Assembly: GCA_963816985.1 (NCBI GenBank)
Contig: CAWFMF010000004.1
Span: 372,001 to 436,000, forward strand
Source of the DNA: JAIVJM01 sp963816985
Lineage (GTDB): Bacteria; Acidobacteriota; Blastocatellia; Pyrinomonadales; Pyrinomonadaceae
DNA: 64,000 bases
Direction of reading: 5' to 3'
Positions 44,944 to 52,380 of the stretch are shown here, piece by piece. A model generated the notes under the pieces. It was not told the origin of the DNA. It searched no databases and saw nothing but the letters and a program-made list of their open reading frames with translations. The translations under genes were made by a program, and so were the position numbers. Each line of letters begins with the position of its first letter. Position 1 is the first letter of the stretch.

Positions 44944-45477
44944 ATGGCAAGCACTACCGGGGCCGAAGCGAAGCCGATGCCGATCAACATCGGCATCGAA
45001 GAGAACGACCGCAAGGAGATCGCCGACGGTCTCTCGCGCCTGCTCGCGGACACCTACACGCTCTACCTGAAGACGCACAACTACCACTGGAACGTGACGG
45101 GGCCGATGTTCCAGACGCTCCACCTGATGTTCGAGCAGGAGTACAACGAGCTGGCGCTCGCCGTTGACCTCATCGCCGAGCGCATCCGCGCCCTCGGCTT
45201 CCCCGCGCCCGCGACCTACAGCCAGTTCGTCAAGCTCAGCTCCATCAAGGAAGAAGAGGGCGTGCCGACGGCTGAAGAGATGATCCGCAAGCTCGTCGAG
45301 GGGCAGGAGACCGTCGCGCGCACGGCCCGCTCCGTCTTCGGCACCGCCGACGACGCCAACGACCAGCCGACCGCAGACCTTCTGACCCAACGCCTGCAAG
45401 TCCACGAGAAGACCGCGTGGATGCTCCGCAGCCTCCTCGCCGAGGAAGGCACGGCGACGACAGCCAAAGGCGCATAA
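44944..45477 (+). CDS. dps: Dps-family ferritin-like DNA protection protein
   Basis: 177 residues. Ferroxidase-site residues are visible in LYLKTHNYHWNVTGPMFQTL and HLMFEQEYNELALAVDLIAE. The four-helix ferritin fold continues to QVHEKTAWMLRSLLAEEG. Protects DNA and sequesters iron with H2O2 in starvation or oxidative stress. A GGGAGG Shine-Dalgarno lies 12 bases before the ATG. TTGACT (44887-44892) with a weak -10 17 bases on may be the promoter. Monocistronic. Confidence 0.93.
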   Translation: MASTTGAEAKPMPINIGIEENDRKEIADGLSRLLADTYTLYLKTHNYHWNVTGPMFQTLHLMFEQEYNELALAVDLIAERIRALGFPAPATYSQFVKLSSIKEEEGVPTAEEMIRKLVEGQETVARTARSVFGTADDANDQPTADLLTQRLQVHEKTAWMLRSLLAEEGTATTAKGA

Positions 45478-45553
45478 CGCCGGACGCGATTTCAGTAACC
45501 GACGAAGCGGGCGCGAAGATTTAGAGCGTAGAACAAAACATCTGGCGGTGAAT

Positions 45554-45636
45554 AAAACTGTAGGGGCAGGGCTTGTCCCTGCCCGGATGCTGACGACAGC
45601 CATCCGGGCAGGGACAAGCCCTGCCCCTACAGTTTT
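45554..45636. terminator. Long hairpin between convergent genes (repeat family F)
   Basis: About 36-bp near-perfect arms from AAAACTGTAGGGGCAGGG to CCTGCCCCTACAGTTTT around GATGCTGACGACAGCCATC. It lies between the dps stop (45477) and the SGNH stop (45724). The best-preserved copy of the family. Confidence 0.78.
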
Positions 45637-45723
45637 GTTAGACGCTCTTAGTTTATCTTCGCGCCCGCTCTCTTTACGCCCTCGCGCCTTCGGCCTTCGG
45701 CCTCTTCGTCGCCGCCCTCTTCG

Positions 45724-46864
45724 CTACACGCCCAGAAGGTTCTCCGCGACTATCTTCTTCCGCATCTCCTCGGCCACGCGCTCGATGCCTTCGCGCGTCC
45801 AATGCACTTCGTCAACGTGTAGAGACCAATCGCCGTGCGGGAGCAGGGCGTCGAGGTCAACATAGTCAATCCCTTCGCGCGTGAAGAAGCGTCTCAACTC
45901 GTCGTTCATCGCCGAGACCTTCTCGCCGGGCGCGACCCAATGCGCCGTCGCGGCCAGAAACTTTGCCCCGTGGTCGCTCGACACCGCCCGCTGCAACTTC
46001 AGGTTGCGCTCGAAGAGGCGCATCCCGGCGAGCACGTCCGGGGAACGCTTGAGGCTGCCGACCTTCATCACCTGCGAACCGATGTCCGAGCCTCCCCCGG
46101 CGCGGTCGAGGGCGTAGGAGACGCGCGTCAAGAGGTACTAGCGGAAGGCCCAAGCGGGTAAGCGCGACTGCCAAGACCTGTACTCGTCGTCGAAGTCCCC
46201 GTAGACATTCCGGTAGTCCGGGGCCGCGCCCTCGAACCCGATGAGGTTCGCGTCGTTCACGCCGTCGTATGAGATGACGAGGTCGGGTTGGAACTCGACG
46301 CCGATGAATTCCAGATTTATCAGGCTCGTCGGGCTCGCCGCCATGACGACGCCGAGGTTGATGACTTCCACCTTCAAGCCCTTCTCCCCGTACACCTCGT
46401 TCAGCATGGCTTCCAGCCGGGCGGGCCACGTCTCGGAGTCAGTAAAACCGTCCACGGTGGTCGAGCCGCCGAGGGTGACGATTCTCTTGAACCCCCTCCG
46501 GCTTCTCGAAGGGCCGCTCCGGCGTCCTGAAGCCGAGCGAGTTCAACGTGTAGTCGTATGAGTAGGTGCGGTTCGTCTCCGGCCTGAAGACCCGCAGCAC
46601 GCGCCGGTCGCCGGGCCTCTGCGCGAAAGGCAGGAAGGGGTGCGAGACGAACCGGCCCTGCTCCGGGGCCGTCGTCGCGTGATAGACGGAGGCCGGCTTG
46701 AAGGCGTTGATGTCCCGGCCCGTGAACTTAAAAAAGAGGCGCAGCGCGACCTCCGACAAGAGCAAGGCGAAGAGCACGGAGGCCACGACGACCGACGTTT
46801 TCAGCAACAGGCGGCGCAAGGTTCTAATTCCTATCTTCGATGATTTAAGCGGGCTCGCCCTCAC
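45724..46864 (-). pseudogene. SGNH-hydrolase-like membrane protein, broken by a frameshift and a TAG stop
   Basis: One protein in three pieces. N-terminal part: membrane helix (LLKTSVVVASVLFALLLSEV) then SYDYTLNSLGFRTPERPFEK. After one extra base in the C5 run at 46492-46496 (G5 on the coding strand) the next frame gives the nucleophile block FKRIVTLGGSTTVDGFTD. That frame ends at an in-frame TAG (46138-46140) after PAWAFR, but continues beyond it with YLLTRVSYAL to LHVDEVHWTREGIERVAEEM, the Asp-x-x-His catalytic block. Likely an SGNH/GDSL acylhydrolase or acetyltransferase partner of envelope glycans. Two lesions suggest true decay unless both are sequence errors. Confidence 0.75.
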
Positions 46865-48545
46865 TCTGGCCTTCCTGCACCAACTTGCGCACGGCTTCGA
46901 GCGTGTCTATCTCTTCGGGCGTCTTGTCTTCGCGCAGACGCAGAATGCGCGGGAAGCGGAGCGCGTAGCCGCCCTTGTGCCGCTTCGATTCCTGCACGCG
47001 GTCGAAGGTCACCTCTAAGACAATCTTCGGCTCGACGACGCGGACGCGCCCGTGCGCGAACTCCTGAAGCGTGTGCGCGCGGAACCACTCGGTCAGCTCG
47101 GCGAGTTCCACATCCGTCAAGCCCGAATAAGCCTTGCCGATGTTCAGAAGCTCCGGGTCTTCCTCCGAACGGCGCACGGCGAAGGTGTAGTCCGAGAGCA
47201 GGTGACGGCGCTTCCCGTGCCCGACCTCGACCGAAGTGACGACGACATCGAGCGTCGCCAAAGCGCGCTTCAACTTCAGCCACTCGCGCCCGCGCTTGCC
47301 CGGTTTGTACGAAGAGCGCGGGTCTTTAATCATCAGCCCCTCGTTGCCGCGCGCGCGCGCCGCGTCGAACTCCTCGTCCAGCCCGGATGTCTCGTTCATG
47401 CGCTTCGCCTCCGACAGACGCACGACTGCCGAAGCGTCGTGCGGGATGAGGCTTTCGAGCACGCGCCGCCTCTCGGCGAGCGGCTCTTCGACGAGTATTC
47501 GCCCCGCGGCGTAGAGCAGGTCGTAGGCGACGAAGGCGACGGGCGTCGAGGCGAGCAGCTCATCCGAGACCGTCTTGCGGCCCAGACGCTTTTGCAGTTC
47601 GAGGAAAGGCAAGATTGACGCGCCGCGCACGGGCACGATCTCGCCGTCGAGCACGGCGTCCGTCGGGAGCGCTTCGAGCGGCGCGGAGAGTTCGGGGAAG
47701 CGGTGCGTCACCTCGTCGAGCGTGCGCGTGTAGAGCGCGACCCTTCCGCCTTGCGCGTGCGCCTGCGCGCGGATGCCGTCGAATTTATCCTCGACGTAGA
47801 ACTCTTCCGGCATCGTCCGCGCCACGTCCTGAAGGTCTTCGGCGGCGGTCGCGAGCATGAACTTAATCGGATGAAAGAGGCGCATCGAGACGCCTTCGAG
47901 TTCGCCGCGTCGCGCCCGCACGGCGGTCTCGCCGATGTCGCCCGTCATCATGTTGACGCGCGCCACCGCCGACAACTCGCGCCCGAAGGCACGCGCCAGG
48001 GCGTCTTCGACTAAGCCCTCCTTCAAACCGATGCGCAGGTCTCCGACCAAAAGTTTGACCAGATACTTCGCTTCGAGCGGCGTCGCTCCGCTGAGAGCTG
48101 CGACGAGCAGAGCCTTCTTGTTCTTCGTGCCGCGCGTCTCGCTGAGGGTCTGGACGAGCGTCTGCGTCCCGTCGAGCGTGTGACGCGGCGCGGCGTTGTT
48201 CTCGCCCCGCGCCTCGGCGAAGGCTTCGTAGGCGACCTCGCCCGAATCGCCGAGCCGGACGTAGCGCGGGCGCAAGTTCTCAACTTCGAGCCCCGTCACC
48301 TCGCTGATGGCGTCGCGCAGCATGCCGCCGCCGACATTCGTCGTCCGCGCGTCGTGGAGCGCGAACTGTTGACCGGCGAAGTAGCGCGCGGCGAGCGTCA
48401 AGTCTTCGTCCGAAAGGCCGTCGAAGTATGCGCCGAGCAGCGCGGCCTTCTCCAGCTTCTTCGTCGTCGCCGCCACCGCCTCGGCCACGCGCGCGAAACT
48501 TTCCAGAGTCCCCGTGGTCTCGGCTTTGCTCTTCTTACGTCTCAT
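46845..48545 (-). CDS. ATP-dependent DNA ligase
   Basis: 566 residues from ATG 48545 (MRRKKSKAETTG). The nucleotidyltransferase motif I is VEDKFDGIRAQAH (Lys near 253, adenylated), motif III VALYTRTLDEVTHRFPEL, IV VLDGEIVP, and V EGLMIKDPRSSYKPGKRGRE WLKLK. The N-terminal DNA-binding domain (SFARVAEAVAATTKKLEKAA) and C-terminal OB-fold are both present, as in archaeal-type LigB-like/LigD-independent ligases. Probably repair-related alongside the replicative NAD-dependent ligase. Its 3' end overlaps the SGNH gene by 20 bp. Confidence 0.92.
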   Translation of the reverse strand: MRRKKSKAETTGTLESFARVAEAVAATTKKLEKAALLGAYFDGLSDEDLTLAARYFAGQQFALHDARTTNVGGGMLRDAISEVTGLEVENLRPRYVRLGDSGEVAYEAFAEARGENNAAPRHTLDGTQTLVQTLSETRGTKNKKALLVAALSGATPLEAKYLVKLLVGDLRIGLKEGLVEDALARAFGRELSAVARVNMMTGDIGETAVRARRGELEGVSMRLFHPIKFMLATAAEDLQDVARTMPEEFYVEDKFDGIRAQAHAQGGRVALYTRTLDEVTHRFPELSAPLEALPTDAVLDGEIVPVRGASILPFLELQKRLGRKTVSDELLASTPVAFVAYDLLYAAGRILVEEPLAERRRVLESLIPHDASAVVRLSEAKRMNETSGLDEEFDAARARGNEGLMIKDPRSSYKPGKRGREWLKLKRALATLDVVVTSVEVGHGKRRHLLSDYTFAVRRSEEDPELLNIGKAYSGLTDVELAELTEWFRAHTLQEFAHGRVRVVEPKIVLEVTFDRVQESKRHKGGYALRFPRILRLREDKTPEEIDTLEAVRKLVQEGQSEGEPA

Positions 48546-48840
48546 GTTTTCGAGTAAACGGCACGGCGGTAAAATTATCAATCACCCACCGTCTCACGAC
48601 GCCCTGAAAGGGCGTGAGATAATAGCCGGGGGCAGAGCGAACGCAAGTGAGCGCCGCCCCCGGTGACACATGCAAAATGATTCCGACCCTGAAGGGGTCG
48701 CGCCGCATGTTGCGTCTGCGACCCCTTCAGGGTCGAGGCTGTTTCCTCGTCTGTGCCGTGGGCGTCGTGCTCGCGTACTTGCCCACGGCTATTGTCTTCA
48801 TCCCCTTCGGGGATAAGCGATAAATGTCTTGCGCCCTCCC
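48546..48840. repeat. Intergenic cluster of short palindromes
   Basis: No gene. Contains CCTGAAAGGG near 48603, a stem GCCGGGGGC / GCCCCCGG (about 48628-48663), the inverted pair CGACCCTGAAGGGGTCG (48684-48700) and CGACCCCTTCAGGGTCG (48719-48735), and ATCCCCTTCGGGGAT near 48800. These resemble REP-type interspersed palindromes. Confidence 0.6.
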
Positions 48841-49806
48841 TCACGGTCGGGCTTCCGCCTCCGCCGCCCGCATCCGTTCGGCGGGGACGCGCACGGCATG
48901 ACTCTCTTCGGGCTCGCCGAAGATTTCGGGGTGAAGGATGCGAGAGAGGATTTCCGCGCCCTCGACGACGCGCGGCCCCGGTCGGCTGAAGTACGAAGTG
49001 GCGTCCACGGCCCACACTTCGCCCGCGCGCACGGCGGGCAGGTCGTGCCAGCCGCGAGGCAGTCGCGCCGTCGCGAGAGCGGCGAGCACGTCCTCCTTGT
49101 AATAGCCGCACGGCGCGAGCACGACGACTTCGGGCGCGTATTCGAGGATGGCTTCCGGCGTGGTCGTCAGGGATTTTTCGCCCGCGCGACCGAAGGCGTG
49201 GTCGCCGCCCGCGAGCGCGACCTGTTCGGGAACCCAGTGGCCGGGCGCAAACGGCGGCTCAAGCCATTCGAGGACGAGCGTGCGCGGTCGCCGCTCGACC
49301 TCGGTGAGCAGGACGGCGAGCGCGTCCAAACGCACGGCTAGTTCCGTCACCAACACTTCCGCCTGCGCCTCCGCCCCGGTCATCTCTCCGACGGTGCGGA
49401 TGTTGTCGAGGATGTCTTTGATGGTCAGCGGTTCGAGCGAGACGACGCGCACGCCCGCGTCGAGAGAGCGCGCCGCCTGCCTGACGGTCTTGTAGCTCAC
49501 GGCGCAGACCTCGCACAGCTCCTGCGTGATGACGAGTTCGGGCCGCAGCTCTCTTAAAAGTTCTTCGTTCAAATCGTAAATCGAGCCGTGGCCGTCGAGC
49601 TGCGAGCGGACGGCGTGGTCAATCTCGGCGCTCGTCATCGTCTGGTGCGAGATGCGGCTCGCCGTCAGGACGGGCTTACCGACGACCGTCGGCGGGTAAT
49701 CACACTCGTGCGTCACGCCGACCAGACTGTCTTCGAGTCCGAGCGCGCAGACTATCTCCGTCGCCGACGGCAACAGCGAAACGATGCGCGGCGTGCTTCC
49801 TTCCAT
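48841..49806 (-). CDS. BtuF-like periplasmic/cobalamin-binding ABC substrate-binding protein
   Basis: 321 residues from ATG 49806 (MEGSTPRIVSLLPSATEIVC). The fold is the TroA/BtuF helical-backbone type: LVGVTHECDYPPTVVGKPVL, ELRPELVITQELCEVCAVSY, LEPLTIKDILDNIRTVGEMT and YAPEVVVLAPCGYYKEDVL. No signal peptide or lipobox is seen, so it may be cytoplasmic or the export signal may be missing. Annotated family members are called cobalamin-binding proteins; ligand here is inferred. No permease or ATPase genes adjoin it. Confidence 0.85.
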   Translation of the reverse strand: MEGSTPRIVSLLPSATEIVCALGLEDSLVGVTHECDYPPTVVGKPVLTASRISHQTMTSAEIDHAVRSQLDGHGSIYDLNEELLRELRPELVITQELCEVCAVSYKTVRQAARSLDAGVRVVSLEPLTIKDILDNIRTVGEMTGAEAQAEVLVTELAVRLDALAVLLTEVERRPRTLVLEWLEPPFAPGHWVPEQVALAGGDHAFGRAGEKSLTTTPEAILEYAPEVVVLAPCGYYKEDVLAALATARLPRGWHDLPAVRAGEVWAVDATSYFSRPGPRVVEGAEILSRILHPEIFGEPEESHAVRVPAERMRAAEAEARP

Positions 49807-49950
49807 AAGACCTCTTTCGACTTGCAGATTTTCGGCGTGCACGTTGTTTGCCAGAGCGCGCCGCCCCGTGTCAAGACCCCGGCCCTCGAACGACGAACGC
49901 GCCGAATCGCCGCCCGCTGTTTTCTTCCCACACGCCGAGGGGGTACAATC

Positions 49951-50022
49951 AGTTCAAAGTTCAAGGTTCAAAGTTCAAAGTTAAGAACCGACCTTGAACT
50001 TTGAACCTTGAACTTTGAACTT
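49951..50022. repeat. Long hairpin upstream of the VOC gene (repeat family E)
   Basis: Arms AGTTCAAAGTTCAAGGTTC.. (49951-49980) and ..GAACCTTGAACTTTGAACT (49993-50022). It ends three bases before the Shine-Dalgarno of the VOC gene, in a divergent intergenic region. The same arms recur at 50401-50481. Confidence 0.75.
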
Positions 50023-50034
50023 GTTGGAGGGGCG

Positions 50035-50400
50035 ATGGCGGAAGAGTTGGACGTGCGCGTGAGCGGGGTGGTGGATCACATCGCCGTCGAGTCGGAGGAC
50101 TTGGGGCGCGACGCGCGCGAGTACGAACGTCTGGGCTTCAGCGTCGAGACGATGTACGAGGACTGGGCGATGCTGCGCGACGCGCGCGGCTTCGGCGTGG
50201 CGCTGCTCCCGCCCGGCTCGAAGCACCCGCCGCACCTCGCCATCCGCGTCGAGACGCGCGAGGCTTTGGAAGAGGCCGCGCGGCGCGAGAACCGCCCCAT
50301 CAAAGAGCACCGCGACCGCTCGCTCTCCTTCTACACCAGAGGCACGAGCGGGCGCGCGCTCGAAGTCATCTACTACCCACCGGAATACAAGAAAGAATAG
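50035..50400 (+). CDS. VOC-fold (glyoxalase-like) protein
   Basis: 121 residues from ATG 50035, preceded by GGAGG. GVVDHIAVESEDLGRDAREYERLGFS is the first beta-alpha-beta-beta-beta unit; HPPHLAIRVETREALEEAAR and SGRALEVIYYPPEYKKE complete a VOC module with possible metal ligands His (in VDHIA), His (PHLAI) and Glu (LEVIYY). Enzymatic activity unknown. The gene is bracketed by two copies of hairpin family E. Confidence 0.75.
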   Translation: MAEELDVRVSGVVDHIAVESEDLGRDAREYERLGFSVETMYEDWAMLRDARGFGVALLPPGSKHPPHLAIRVETREALEEAARRENRPIKEHRDRSLSFYTRGTSGRALEVIYYPPEYKKE

Positions 50401-50481
50401 TTCAAAGTTCAAGGTTCAAAGTTCAAAGTCGGGCAACCGGCTTGCCGACTTTGAACTTTGAACCTTGAACTTTGAACTTTA
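50401..50481. repeat. Long hairpin downstream of the VOC gene (repeat family E)
   Basis: Arms TTCAAAGTTCAAGGTTC.. (50401-50431) and ..GAACCTTGAACTTTGAAC (50446-50480) with GGCAACCGGCTTGCC at the tip. It begins at the VOC stop and ends four bases before the tatB start, so it would occlude or replace tatB's leader. Confidence 0.75.
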
Positions 50482-50484
50482 ACC

Positions 50485-50946
50485 ATGCCGACCGTTCTGC
50501 TTGTTTTCGAGTTTCTGGGGACGACCGAGCTGATGGTCATCGCCTTTGTGGCGCTGATTATCTTCGGCCCGCGCAAGCTGCCGGAGATAGGGCGCAAGGT
50601 GGGGCAGCGCCTCGCCGAGTTCAAGCGCGCCTCGGAGGATTTCAAGCGGACTTGGGAGTACGAGGTCGAGACCGAGCGCACGCAGAGCGCCCCGCGCATC
50701 GAGTCGGAGACGGTCGTCGCGAGAGAGAGCTTGAGCGCGGGCGACGGCGGCGGCGACGTGGACGGCATCGGCGCGGACGACGCGGCGGTCGCGACCGAGA
50801 CGGACGTGGATGAACGTCTCCCCGAAGGGCAGACCATCGCGCGCGGGCCTTCGGACTTTCCCGCCGCGCGCGCGGCGGAGCCGGACGACGACGCGCCGAA
50901 CGTCGTCGAAAGCTCCGAGCCCGTGCCCGGCAAACAACAATCCTGA
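50485..50946 (+). CDS. tatB: Sec-independent translocase subunit TatB
   Basis: 153 residues. Short N-terminal helix with the hallmark ELMVIAFVALIIFGPRKLPE IGRKVG, then an amphipathic helix (QRLAEFKRASEDFKRTWEYE) and a long acidic, disordered tail. Length and FGPRKLPE fit TatB or a combined TatA/B. Adjacent to tatC (60 bp), so an operon. No obvious Shine-Dalgarno because hairpin family E ends four bases upstream. Confidence 0.9.
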   Translation: MPTVLLVFEFLGTTELMVIAFVALIIFGPRKLPEIGRKVGQRLAEFKRASEDFKRTWEYEVETERTQSAPRIESETVVARESLSAGDGGGDVDGIGADDAAVATETDVDERLPEGQTIARGPSDFPAARAAEPDDDAPNVVESSEPVPGKQQS

Positions 50947-51005
50947 CTTCTTTAATCAAGACTTCGTTCCCGGCGGCGCTGGCGGGCCGACACGTAAACT
51001 GACGG

Positions 51006-52073
51006 ATGGCTTCAACTCTTCTGGACGACGAACAGGGCGAAGGCGATGAGTCGCGTCTCGGCGCGCAGATGTCTTTCCTCGAACATTTGGATGAGCTGCG
51101 CCGCCGACTCATCCGCTCCGTCGTCTTCGTCTTCATCGCCGTCGTCGCCTGCTGGTTCGTCTCCGACTACCTCTACAACTTTCTCGCAATCCCCGTCCGC
51201 CGCGCGCTCGCCCAAGCCGCGCAGCGGCCCATCCCGCTCCAAGGGCTCACGGGGCAGGAGGCCATCGTGCCTCTGAGCGCCTTGAAGGAGGGCGAGGGCG
51301 GGCGCTACATCTTCGCGGAGGCGACGAAGTTGGGGACGAGCGTCATCCCGGCGGGGGCGTCCGTGCTGGCGCGCGTGGCGCGCGACCCGTCGGGCCGCGT
51401 CGGCGTCTTCACGGACGAGGCGGTGCTCGCCGGCCCGACCGTCATCCCGAAGGGCGTGCGGCTGCCCGTGGACATCACGGCCTCGCCGGAGGCGCTCCCC
51501 GGCATCGAGGACAAGCTCGTCGTCCGCACCGCCATGGAGCCCTTCTCGCTCTACCTCCAAGTTTCTATCTACGCGGCCTTCTGCCTCTCGGTGCCGTTCC
51601 TTTTGTGGCAGGTCTGGGCCTTCGTCTCGCCCGGCCTCTACCCGCACGAGCGCGGCTACGCGATCCCCTTCATCGCGCTCGCCAGCATCTCTTTCGTCAT
51701 CGGCGCGGCCTTCGCCTATTACGTGCTCTTCCCCCCGGCGGTCTCGTATCTCCTTGGGCTCGGCACGGAATTCCGCCTCTTCCTCAACGCGACCGACTAC
51801 TTCGACTTCATCATCCTCATCATGCTCGCGATGGGCGCGGTCTTCCAGATGCCCGCCATCACCTACGTTCTGGCGCGCATCGGCATCGTCAACGCGGGCT
51901 TCCTGCTCCGCCACTGGCGCATCTCGCTCATCACGATTCTCGCCGCCGCCGCCGTGCTCTCGCCCACCTCGGACGTGCTCAACATGATGCTCTTCGCCGC
52001 CCCGATGATGGTGCTCTACATCATCTCGGTCTTCATCGCGTGGATGTTCGGCAGGCCGCGGACGGCGGAATAG
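51006..52073 (+). CDS. tatC: Sec-independent translocase subunit TatC with a ~90-residue insertion
   Basis: 355 residues versus about 250 for typical TatC. N-terminal FLEHLDELRRRLIRSVVFVF and helix 1 are normal, as are EPFSLYLQVSIYAAFCLSVP, LLWQVWAFVSPGLYPHERG and the later helices ending SPTSDVLNMMLFAAPMMVLY. Between helix 1 and EPF, residues ~68-160 form an extra beta-rich domain (AEATKLGTSVIPAGASVLAR, GPTVIPKGVRLPVDITA). That places it in the first periplasmic loop, near the signal-peptide/TatB contact region. Start ATG 51006. Confidence 0.93.
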   Translation: MASTLLDDEQGEGDESRLGAQMSFLEHLDELRRRLIRSVVFVFIAVVACWFVSDYLYNFLAIPVRRALAQAAQRPIPLQGLTGQEAIVPLSALKEGEGGRYIFAEATKLGTSVIPAGASVLARVARDPSGRVGVFTDEAVLAGPTVIPKGVRLPVDITASPEALPGIEDKLVVRTAMEPFSLYLQVSIYAAFCLSVPFLLWQVWAFVSPGLYPHERGYAIPFIALASISFVIGAAFAYYVLFPPAVSYLLGLGTEFRLFLNATDYFDFIILIMLAMGAVFQMPAITYVLARIGIVNAGFLLRHWRISLITILAAAAVLSPTSDVLNMMLFAAPMMVLYIISVFIAWMFGRPRTAE

Positions 52074-52140
52074 AAGGAGGGGCCGGGCTTCGCCACCCGC
52101 CGCCCGTCCGCTAGGCAACCGGGGCGCTTTTCGCCGCATC

Positions 52141-52169
52141 TTGACTGTGACACTTGCGGGTTCTACAAT
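52141..52169 (+). promoter_or_regulatory. Sigma-70-type promoter with long leader for the GWxTD gene
   Basis: TTGACT (52141-52146), a 17-base spacer and TACAAT (52164-52169). Predicted start near 52176, leaving a ~205-base leader to ATG 52381. The leader contains GGGCC-TGT-GGCCC just before the coding region; no riboswitch class is recognised. 52074-52140 shows nothing else. Confidence 0.65.
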
Positions 52170-52380
52170 TTGCCGGAAAGTTGGCGATGAACCCCGTGGC
52201 CTCGAAGAGGGAGAGCAAGCCTCGGACGGGCACCCGCGGTCGTCGCCATTTTCGCGGCCTTCAATGTGTAAACCGACATTTCCAAGCGGCCCTCGCTCCC
52301 CTCTCGTCCGACAGGGGAAGTGGTCGGGCCTGTGGCCCGGCTCTAAATCTTTAGTGAAAATTAACAGGAGTAGTAAAGCG

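Noticed and set aside
46138..46140. Pyrrolysine or selenocysteine readthrough at the in-frame stop
   Set aside because: The codon is TAG, selenocysteine uses TGA, and no pyl genes are seen; a second lesion in the same gene favours decay or error.
52176..52380. Known riboswitch in the GWxTD leader
   Set aside because: No class-specific core motif could be matched by eye; kept only as a long leader.
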